Source: Desulfobacterales bacterium (lineage in GTDB: Bacteria > Desulfobacterota > Desulfobacteria > Desulfobacterales > JAAELO01). Taken from it: a DNA stretch of 64,000 nt. Below are positions 27,301 to 32,880 of this stretch, one piece after another. Numbering within the stretch: the first letter of the stretch is position 1; every line of letters starts with the position of its first letter. Both the position numbers and the translations under genes were made by a program. The notes below the pieces were generated by a model, which did not search any database, was not told the DNA's origin, and saw nothing but the letters and a program-made list of their open reading frames with translations. Where the stretch lies: NCBI GenBank assembly GCA_024226555.1, contig JAAELO010000756.1, positions 1 to 64,000 on the forward strand, read 5' to 3'.

Positions 27301-27334
27301 GGGCCTGATTCAGATTACTGATTCAGGCCTTTTA
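27301..27334 (+). terminator. Intrinsic terminator of cstA
   Basis: GCCTGATTCAG and CTGATTCAGGC form an 11-bp stem with one central mismatch, followed by CTTTT. Confidence 0.8.
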
Positions 27335-27365
27335 TCGATTTCCGAGAAAAGATAGAAAGTTCTAA

Positions 27366-27794
27366 ATGCAGAAAAACCTAAAGAATAACTATATTTTTAT
27401 AATAGTACCAGTAATAACCCTATTTATTGTGTTTGGTGTAATAAAAGAGTTTAATCTGGTAAATATCAAGCTACCTCTTCCAGTTTTTATTTATCCGCTC
27501 ATTTTTATTTTATCAGCAACTACTTCTATTGCCGGACCGATTTTTTTAAGAACATATTTTGCAAATAGTATGCGAAATAGTAAAAGTGTAGAAAGGGATA
27601 TTTTTTTTAGATTTGAAAAAAGGCTTCTTTTTTTGTCATTGATAACACCCTATTTGGCATTAATTTCTATAGTTTTCGAGTTTCCTAAGTTCTACTCAGG
27701 ATTTATTGTGATGTTCTCACTTTATGCTGTTTACTATTACTTTCCTTCTAAAAAAAGAATAGACTTTGATAAGAAAATATTCAGGGTAAAATGA
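27366..27794 (+). CDS. Small four-helix membrane protein
   Basis: A 142-residue hydrophobic protein with four predicted membrane helices (for example YIFIIVPVITLFIVFGVI, PVFIYPLIFILSA, LLFLSLITPYLALISIVF, FIVMFSLYAVYYYF) and a basic C-terminus. I do not recognise the family. Its stop codon overlaps the start of the next gene (ATGA), and that gene in turn is followed within five bases by an ArsA-like ATPase. It therefore looks like the membrane part of a three-gene unit. Confidence 0.7.
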   Translation: MQKNLKNNYIFIIVPVITLFIVFGVIKEFNLVNIKLPLPVFIYPLIFILSATTSIAGPIFLRTYFANSMRNSKSVERDIFFRFEKRLLFLSLITPYLALISIVFEFPKFYSGFIVMFSLYAVYYYFPSKKRIDFDKKIFRVK

Positions 27795-28081
27795 TAGAAC
27801 TAATAAAAACAATCTGTCGTAAAATAAAATCCTACTGGGAAATTGCAGACAATGTGGCAAGGCACAGAGCTGTGGACAGTATTGAAGATGAGATAGAAGA
27901 GATGGAGTATATCTTTGCTCTCCTGGTTCAGGGATCTTTTGTTGGTATGCCATCACCTCCCGTTCATATTTCACTTTCACTCCTTCCCCACATGGAAAAA
28001 GATTTAAGCCTTATGATGGAAAGGGTAACAACTTCAAATCAGCCAATATCCAAACTATTCTCCACATTTGATATAGGATAA
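27791..28081 (+). CDS. Small acidic helical protein upstream of ArsA-like ATPase
   Basis: A 96-residue helical protein (WEIADNVARHRAVDSIEDE, then FVGMPSPPVHISLSLLPHMEKDLSLMMER). I do not know the family. It overlaps the previous membrane-protein gene by four bases and ends four bases before the ATPase gene, so translation is coupled. This suggests an obligate partner or adaptor of the ATPase. Confidence 0.65.
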   Translation: MIELIKTICRKIKSYWEIADNVARHRAVDSIEDEIEEMEYIFALLVQGSFVGMPSPPVHISLSLLPHMEKDLSLMMERVTTSNQPISKLFSTFDIG

Positions 28082-28085
28082 ACAG

Positions 28086-28997
28086 ATGAGCTATCCGGAA
28101 ATTATATTTTTTTTAGGTAAAGGTGGTGTTGGAAAATCAACAGGGTCTGCTATTTTATCAATACTGCTTTCACAAGCAGAAAAGAAAGTTCTCCTTGCTT
28201 CCTTTGATTATGCCCATAATCAATCAGACATTTTTCAAAAGAACTTTTCCGATAAACCCACAAAAATTAACCCTAATCTTGAAGTTCTTCAGATCAACAG
28301 AGATAAAGAGGTAAAAAAATATCTTTCAAAAACAACTAAGGATGTTAAAAAATCTTTTACCTATCTAACGTCGTTCAACCTTGAGGGATATTTCGATGTG
28401 TTAAAGTTCTCTCCAGGTATGGAAGAATATGCTCTTGTTACTACCTTTATGAATATTAGAGAAAAATATAAAGATTATGATTATCATATAATTGATATGC
28501 CTCCAACAGCAGTTTCTTTAAGATTCTTCAATCTTCCCTCACTATCTTTGACATGGATAGACCAGCTTGAAAAACTCAGGATGGAAATTTATAAGAAAAA
28601 AGAGATTGTTTCAAAAATAAAATTTGCGGGAAAAGAGATAGAAAAAGATAAAGTTTTGTTAAAAATAAGAGAGATCAAAAAAGATTATCTTGATATGAAA
28701 GGTATATTTGAATCGAACACAGATTCAAGCATATATACAGTTTTCAATTCCGATCTTCTGTCAGTAAATGAAACAAGCAGAATAGTTTCCGATCTTTCAA
28801 AGTTAAACATCAATACCAAAGGTTTTATCTGTAATGACAGATCAGGTAATGAAAAAGTAAGTTCAGATCTTAAAACCATAGAAAGGTATGGAAAAATTAA
28901 ATCCCTGCCCTTCTCAAAAGAGCCGTTAATCGGTGAAGCAAAAATCAAAGAGTATATCCAAAAAAACAGTATCAGTATCGAAAATATACTTTTTTAA
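28086..28997 (+). CDS. ArsA/GET3-like ATPase
   Basis: A 303-residue P-loop ATPase of the SIMIBI class. The deviant Walker A is FLGKGGVGKSTGSAI, switch I lies in ASFDYAHNQSDIFQ, switch II in HIIDMPPTAVSLRFFNLPS, and the A-loop region near PFSKEPLIGEA. The domain order follows ArsA/GET3, but the protein is one half-size unit, as in Get3 and single-domain bacterial ArsA. There are no arsenical-binding Cys pairs and no ars genes around. Coupling with two small genes, one of them a membrane protein, suggests targeting or remodelling of a membrane partner, not arsenite export. That role is inference. Confidence 0.8.
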   Translation: MSYPEIIFFLGKGGVGKSTGSAILSILLSQAEKKVLLASFDYAHNQSDIFQKNFSDKPTKINPNLEVLQINRDKEVKKYLSKTTKDVKKSFTYLTSFNLEGYFDVLKFSPGMEEYALVTTFMNIREKYKDYDYHIIDMPPTAVSLRFFNLPSLSLTWIDQLEKLRMEIYKKKEIVSKIKFAGKEIEKDKVLLKIREIKKDYLDMKGIFESNTDSSIYTVFNSDLLSVNETSRIVSDLSKLNINTKGFICNDRSGNEKVSSDLKTIERYGKIKSLPFSKEPLIGEAKIKEYIQKNSISIENILF

Positions 28998-29207
28998 ACC
29001 CTGCTATTTTTAAACCTTTTAAAAACCTATTCCTAAGAAATATAATAAAAATGAAAACCGGTATAGAATATATTATATATAAATAGATATATGTATATAA
29101 ATAACGCTGTTAATTAAACGCTATTTTTATTTTAATATTCTAATTTAATTTTTATAACATCGTATATACGGCTGCTTAGATAAATAAATTGTATTTTGTT
29201 TTTTGAA

Positions 29208-29223
29208 TGGCACACGAGATGCA
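29208..29223 (+). promoter_or_regulatory. Sigma-54 (RpoN) promoter of the TerD-like gene and tRNA array
   Basis: TGGCACACGAGATGCA keeps the -24 GG and the -12 GC separated by exactly ten bases and matches the sigma-54 consensus TGGCAC-N5-TTGC at all but one core position (ATGC for TTGC). Transcription would begin near 29234, about 40 bases before the ATG at 29274. Sigma-54 promoters need an enhancer-binding activator; no such gene is in the window. Confidence 0.7.
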
Positions 29224-29273
29224 ATTATGAAGAAACAAGATTTAAAACAAAAAAATATTTTAGGAGCAAAATC

Positions 29274-31442
29274 ATGTTACAGGAAATTTTATTAAAAAGA
29301 CTACATATCTTATCTGTTGGAAAAGCAGAAACAAACCTTAAGAAGAAATTAGGTTTTCTTGCTGAGTTAGGAAGCATGGGATACAAAGTTACAAATCCTG
29401 AAGCTTATAATGATTCTGTTCTTCATAACTATTCAGGTACTATTTCAATACTTCAAGAGATGAAGGGTGGAAATGTTAATTATGTACCTTTATTTCAGGG
29501 ATTCCCAAACGAAGTACCTGATCAGGACGAATATTTTGTTAAAAGAATAGTGGGATTTGTAAGCAACTATATCAAAGTATCAGAAGGTGAAGCACTCGAT
29601 AGTGGCTTTATAGTTCCAGAGTGGCTTTTTGATCTTGAAGAGTTTGGAGCTGATCCAATAACTCAGTTTCAGGACAAATCACTATTTAAGAAAGGTATAT
29701 TAAGCCAGTTAAAACGTAAGAAAGATTCAAATACAGTCTGGTTTGATCTTCAGATTAAAAATCATGATTATGCTATTTGCGCTTTAAAAGAATACTTACA
29801 AAGTATTCTTTATTCAAAATCATCAGTTAAAGAGGAGCTGAAAGACCATATAGTATATCTTTTAAATTACTTTAAAGCAGACGATATTGATGCAGATAGA
29901 GTAGTTTTTAAAGAAACAAAAAGTTATTTGATGAAATTCTACTGGGATAGAAAAGATTATAAAGCATTGGAAAGCTACCTTAAGACTCCAACTGATTGCT
30001 TAAGGTTGTTTGCGGCGTTAACAGATTCAGACACATCATTAACTGCCAAAATAAAGTTTCCAAAGCTTAAGAGAGCTCAGAGAAGGTTTATTTTATACGT
30101 TATTAACAGATGCTCAAATGCTGCTGAAGATATGAATGTTTATAAAGGTTTATGGCTTGAATTAGGTCGCTATCTGCACCCAGGTGAATATAAGGATAGT
30201 TATAAAAAAACATATGAAGCCTTTGATATATTAAGGAATAAAAAAGTAATTACTTTTAATTCAAGAATAGAATCTTTTATTAAAGATAAGAATATAGATA
30301 ATTTACTTGATTTGATCTCAAAAAGACCAGGTATCTTTGCAAGAAAACTTCACCAGGTCCTTGAGGTTTCAGCCACTGTTTATGAAACAGAAAAAGTACT
30401 GACTTCATTTGAGAGTGTTGTTGATAAGGTAGAACTTAAAAACCTTATGGTTATGGACTCATATTTTAAAACAATAGAACAGTCTGACTTTCGAACTATC
30501 ATTAACAAAAGGGGTAAAATTCTTGTGATGGATAATAAGAAAGAAAGAGTTTCAGAAGAGTTTGTAGTAAAGCTATTAGGTATATTTGAAGAAGCTATGA
30601 TTAGAAAAATAGCTGAAGACAAAGACAACTGGGTTGATAAAACAGCATGGGTTGACAATGAACTACTAAATTACACTGTACCTCTTCAGCAAAGAGCAGC
30701 ATCAGATGGACTAATGACCTTAGGTCGTGGTAGTAAAATACCTCTGGACGAAGGAAAGGTTTTAAGACTGTTTGTATACTGGAAGCAAAAGGAACAACGA
30801 ACAGACCTTGACCTGTCTCTCATTAAATATGATGAGAACATGAAATTTACTGGTCATATCAGTTATACAAATCTTAAATCCGGAGGTATTTTACACTCTG
30901 GTGATATTCAGTCAGCTGAACATGGTGCTGCTGAATTTATAGATATAGATTTGTCCGCCTTAAAGAAGATGAAAGATGTAAGGTATATAGCTACCCAGGT
31001 TTATAAATATTCTGGTGAGAGGTTTCAGGAGATGGATTGCCATTCTGGCTGGATGATTCGGGATAAGGTTAATAAAGACTATAAGTCATTCGATATCAAA
31101 ACAGTGCAGAATAAATTTGACATCAATGGTGCTGGTTCATATGCAATTCCAATAGTTGTTGATGTTGTGAAAAATGAAATTACTTTTGTGGATCTTTATG
31201 TAAATGGTGTTAATGCAGGAAATAATGTGGAAGGTGCTCATTCTGATATATCTGTTATTACAAGAGAGATGTTAAGAATGATCGACACAAGACCAAACAT
31301 GTTTGATCTTGCACATCGCAACATTAAAGGAAGATGCGCAGTATTGGTAGAAAATAAAGATGAAGCTGATATTACTTTCGGTATTAAAGATTGTGATTAC
31401 AACGTTTCGAATATCGAGACAGTATTATCAGAACTTATTTAA
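29274..31442 (+). CDS. TerD-like domain protein upstream of the permuted tRNA array
   Basis: A 722-residue protein. Residues 1-460 are helical and rich in Leu and Lys, with segments such as LWLELGRYLHPGEYKDSY and ISKRPGIFARKLHQVLE, which suggest a HEAT-like solenoid reminiscent of TROVE-type RNA-binding proteins. The C-terminal ~260 residues resemble TerD: PLQQRAASDGLMTLGRGSKIPL, RTDLDLSLI, HSGDI and GAAEFIDIDLSAL, a calcium-binding beta-sandwich fold. It is preceded by a sigma-54 promoter; TAGGAGC at 29261-29267 selects the ATG at 29274 over the longer frame from 29196. The first permuted tRNA scaffold starts 15 bp after its stop with no terminator between. TerD proteins are linked with RNA-repair and stress operons; a role in handling these tRNAs is my inference. 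Confidence 0.75.
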   Translation: MLQEILLKRLHILSVGKAETNLKKKLGFLAELGSMGYKVTNPEAYNDSVLHNYSGTISILQEMKGGNVNYVPLFQGFPNEVPDQDEYFVKRIVGFVSNYIKVSEGEALDSGFIVPEWLFDLEEFGADPITQFQDKSLFKKGILSQLKRKKDSNTVWFDLQIKNHDYAICALKEYLQSILYSKSSVKEELKDHIVYLLNYFKADDIDADRVVFKETKSYLMKFYWDRKDYKALESYLKTPTDCLRLFAALTDSDTSLTAKIKFPKLKRAQRRFILYVINRCSNAAEDMNVYKGLWLELGRYLHPGEYKDSYKKTYEAFDILRNKKVITFNSRIESFIKDKNIDNLLDLISKRPGIFARKLHQVLEVSATVYETEKVLTSFESVVDKVELKNLMVMDSYFKTIEQSDFRTIINKRGKILVMDNKKERVSEEFVVKLLGIFEEAMIRKIAEDKDNWVDKTAWVDNELLNYTVPLQQRAASDGLMTLGRGSKIPLDEGKVLRLFVYWKQKEQRTDLDLSLIKYDENMKFTGHISYTNLKSGGILHSGDIQSAEHGAAEFIDIDLSALKKMKDVRYIATQVYKYSGERFQEMDCHSGWMIRDKVNKDYKSFDIKTVQNKFDINGAGSYAIPIVVDVVKNEITFVDLYVNGVNAGNNVEGAHSDISVITREMLRMIDTRPNMFDLAHRNIKGRCAVLVENKDEADITFGIKDCDYNVSNIETVLSELI

Positions 31443-31481
31443 GGATTAAAAACAAAGAGGATTAGATATTATTTCCTTCTA

Positions 31482-31558
31482 CATTCCAAGCCGAAAACGC
31501 GGGTTCGATTCCTGCTCGTCAACCTTTAGTTGATGATAGTTTAGTGGCAGAACATCGG
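31482..31558 (+). tRNA. Permuted tRNA-Gly(TCC)
   Basis: The 3' part (31482-31523, anticodon TCC at 31485-31487, T-arm 31499-31515, acceptor strand TCGTCAA) precedes the 5' part (31530-31558: TTGATGA, D-arm GTTT...GAAC, TCGG). Joined after G31558 to C31482 they give acceptor 7 bp, D-stem 4 bp, anticodon stem TCGGC/GCCGA and T-stem 5 bp with loop TTCGATT. The 6-nt linker is CTTTAG, and G31529 could pair with C31523 as an extra acceptor pair. No CCA is encoded. The flanks are GAGGATTA 31457-31464, arm 31465-31472 (GATATTAT), TTCCTTCT 31473-31480, return arm 31563-31570 (ATAGTATC) and tail 31571-31579. Confidence 0.85.
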
Positions 31559-31785
31559 GATAATAGTATCAATTTCCTCAAAAAACATAAGGATTATAAG
31601 AAATAAATATCAATAAATTAACAAAGAAAAACCCTCTGAAAGCGAACAAACCAAAATCGTGTTTGTTCTATTGAGTGCCAAACTTTTGAAAAGTTTGATA
31701 AACACATTTTGCTGAAAAAAGATTGATTGTCATTCCTGAGGGGATTTACAATAATCCAAAGAGGATTACAGACCATTTCCTTCTT

Positions 31786-31863
31786 ATTAAGATCTATCTG
31801 CCGCAGGTTCAACTCCTGTCCATCAGTTAAATCTGGTGGTAGCTCAGTTGGTAGAGCAATAGA
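31786..31863 (+). tRNA. Permuted tRNA with anticodon TAA
   Basis: The 3' part (31786-31827) precedes the 5' part (31833-31863), with linker TAAAT. The acceptor CTGGTGG/CCATCAG pairs with one G-T wobble, the D-arm is GCTC...GAGC, the anticodon stem ATAGA/TCTAT is perfect and the T-stem GCAGG/CCTGT pairs. The loop reads ATTAAGA, so the anticodon is TAA with G37. TAA would be Leu, but there is no long variable arm and position 73 is T, so the identity is open. ATTAA occurs at both cut ends, so the exact join is ambiguous. The flanks are GAGGATTA 31761-31768, arm 31769-31776 (CAGACCAT), return arm 31868-31875 (ATGGCCTT, two mismatches) and tail 31876-31884. Confidence 0.8.
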
Positions 31864-31894
31864 ATTAATGGCCTTAATCTCCTCAACATAAATC

Positions 31895-32081
31895 GGATTA
31901 GGTAGTGGGAACCTCTAATAAGCGGAGTTTTGATTCAAATACAAGGCATGAGAAAAAAATTACCTATGGTTTAAAGGTGATTCCTTTTTCGAAAAACGCA
32001 GTATTTGTTCAAAAGAACAGTTATTAGATGTTCCCTAATACTTCCTTCTAAAAACCTTAAAATAGTATTACCGATTTCCGT
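31895..32081 (+). ncRNA. Empty scaffold copy (no tRNA), split by a MITE
   Basis: GGATTA (31895-31900), then GGTA (31901-31904), then a MITE, then ATAC (32038-32041) and TTCCTTCT (32042-32049). Removing the insert with one TA of its target duplication rebuilds the 8-nt arm GGTAATAC, which pairs perfectly with GTATTACC at 32065-32072. The tail GATTTCC follows. Between the arms there are only 15 nt (32050-32064) instead of a tRNA. The outer GAGGA/TCCTC helix is degenerate (TCGGA/TCCGT), so this copy is probably inactive. Confidence 0.65.
31905..32035. repeat. MITE copy M inserted in a tRNA scaffold
   Basis: GGGAACCTCTAATAAGCGG and CAGTTATTAGATGTTCCC are the ends. TA at 31903-31904 and TA at 32036-32037 are the target-site duplication, which can be recognised because the interrupted 8-nt arm has a perfect complement. 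This is the best evidence in the window that the family transposes into TA. Confidence 0.8.
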
Positions 32082-32099
32082 TAATAAAAAATATATTTT

Positions 32100-32176
32100 C
32101 TGGGAGTAGATCAGTCTGGTAGATCGCGTGATTTGGATTCACGAAGCCGCAGGTTCGAATCCTGCTTCCCAGACCA
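32100..32176 (+). tRNA. tRNA-Pro(TGG), linear copy 1
   Basis: A normal colinear cloverleaf of 77 nt with CCA encoded (32174-32176). The acceptor is CTGGGAG/CTTCCCAG, the D-stem GATC/GATC, the anticodon stem CGTGA/TCACG and the T-arm GCAGG-TTCGAAT-CCTGC. The loop TTTGGAT gives anticodon TGG with A at position 37, whereas tRNA-Pro almost always has G37. The acceptor and T-arm still look like bacterial tRNA-Pro. Confidence 0.85.
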
Positions 32177-32218
32177 TAAAAATAAAAACGAGGATTAGAG
32201 ATAGCTTCCTTCTAAATA

Positions 32219-32297
32219 TTTTACCCCGCAGGTCGTAGGTTTGACTCCTACCCAAAAGCAAATGCTTTTGGTAGCTCAGTTGGATAGAGCAGCGGGC
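32219..32297 (+). tRNA. Permuted tRNA-Lys(TTT), copy 1
   Basis: The 3' part (32219-32259: TTTTAC loop, CCCGC, T-arm GTAGG-TTTGACT-CCTAC, CCAAAAG) precedes the 5' part (32265-32297: CTTTTGG, GCTC...GAGC, GCGGG, C). The acceptor stem is 7 bp, with G32264 able to pair with C32259 as an eighth. The anticodon stem GCGGG/CCCGC is perfect and the anticodon is TTT (32220-32222). The join lies at about position 32/33. The flanks are GAGGATTA 32190-32197, arm 32198-32205 (GAGATAGC), TTCCTTCT 32206-32213, return arm 32304-32311 (GCGATCTC, one mismatch) and tail 32312-32320. No CCA is encoded. Confidence 0.85.
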
Positions 32298-32367
32298 CAT
32301 TAAGCGATCTCATTTGCCTCAACTTAAAAACTAAGAATATATTAAGCTGGCTAAGTAAAAAACTAAA

Positions 32368-32457
32368 TTTGCAAGGCGTCAGCATTTGATCAGGCGCGAA
32401 GATGTATGTTTTTAATACCTCGAACGTCTGATCTATTGCTGCAACAAAGCAAATGGA
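32368..32457. other. Long imperfect hairpin inside the tRNA array
   Basis: GTCAGCATTTGATCAGGCG on the left is matched by the inverse ACGTCTGATCTATTGCTGC on the right, and the outer AATTTGC pairs with GCAAATG. The two arms are about 25-30 nt with mismatches and a loop of about 25 nt. There is no tRNA or ORF in it. It might be a processing signal or a remnant of another element. Confidence 0.45.
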
Positions 32458-32503
32458 GAATTTTTACAACGCCAAAGAGGATTACAGACCATTTCCTTCT
32501 ATC

Positions 32504-32583
32504 GCCTTTTAAGCTACAGGTCGCGGGTTCGAGTCCCGCCCAGCAGATTTTGAACTGCTGGTAGCTCAGTTGGTAGAGCAGTA
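32504..32583 (+). tRNA. Permuted tRNA-Lys(TTT), copy 2
   Basis: The clearest permuted tRNA. The 3' part (32504-32547) starts GCCTTTTAAGC, giving the canonical Lys loop CTTTTAA; the 5' part (32555-32583) ends in GTA. The join must lie between positions 29 and 30, because GC of the anticodon stem GTAGC/GCTAC comes from the upstream piece. The acceptor CTGCTGG/CCAGCAG is perfect, the discriminator is A, the T-arm is GCGGG-TTCGAGT-CCCGC and the D-arm GCTC...GAGC. The linker is TTTTGAA. The flanks are GAGGATTA 32477-32484, arm 32485-32492 (CAGACCAT), TTCCTTCT 32493-32500, a perfect return arm 32588-32595 and tail 32596-32604. Confidence 0.9.
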
Positions 32584-32625
32584 AATAATGGTCTGAATTT
32601 CCTCAACAAAAAAAGAGAGTTTTCT

Positions 32626-32702
32626 CGGGGAGTAGATCAGTCTGGTAGATCGCGTGATTTGGATTCACGAAGTCGCAGGTTCGAGTCCTGCTTCCCCGAC
32701 CA
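32626..32702 (+). tRNA. tRNA-Pro(TGG), linear copy 2
   Basis: A colinear 77-nt tRNA almost identical to the copy at 32100-32176, with CCA encoded. The acceptor is CGGGGAG/CTTCCCCG; the D-stem (GATC/GATC) and anticodon arm (TTTGGAT, A37) are the same. The difference in the acceptor stem is compensated on both sides (T-A to G-C and similar), which shows it is under selection. Confidence 0.87.
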
Positions 32703-32763
32703 ATATAACATAGCAAATGGAGATTTCTTACAGAAAGAGGACTAAAGATCATTTCCTTCTAAC

Positions 32764-32841
32764 TTTGGGACCCACAGGTCGCAGGTTCAAATCCTGCCCG
32801 GAACGAAAGTTTTGGTGGCCCAGTCTGGGTAGGGCGGTGGG
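32764..32841 (+). tRNA. Permuted tRNA-Pro(TGG)
   Basis: The 3' part (32764-32805: TTTGGGA loop, CCCAC, T-arm GCAGG-TTCAAAT-CCTGC, CCGGAAC) precedes the 5' part (32809-32841: GTTTTGG, GCCC...GGGC, GTGGG). The linker is only AAA. The acceptor pairs with two G-T wobbles. The anticodon is TGG with G37, the normal Pro arrangement, unlike the two linear Pro copies nearby. The flanks are GAGGACTA 32737-32744, arm 32745-32752 (AAGATCAT), TTCCTTCT 32753-32760, a perfect return arm 32848-32855 (ATGATCTT) and tail 32856-32864. No CCA is encoded. Confidence 0.85.
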
Positions 32842-32880
32842 TATATAATGATCTTGATTTCCTCTACTTAAAAAGTGTTT

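Noticed and set aside
29196-29273. N-terminal extension of the TerD-like protein
   Set aside because: It would start upstream of the sigma-54 -12 element, so it would not be transcribed; a good ribosome-binding site supports 29274.
31482-31558. A tRNA-His reading because of the G-1:C73 pair
   Set aside because: The anticodon is clearly TCC in a Gly-type loop, and the same extra pair occurs in a Lys copy.
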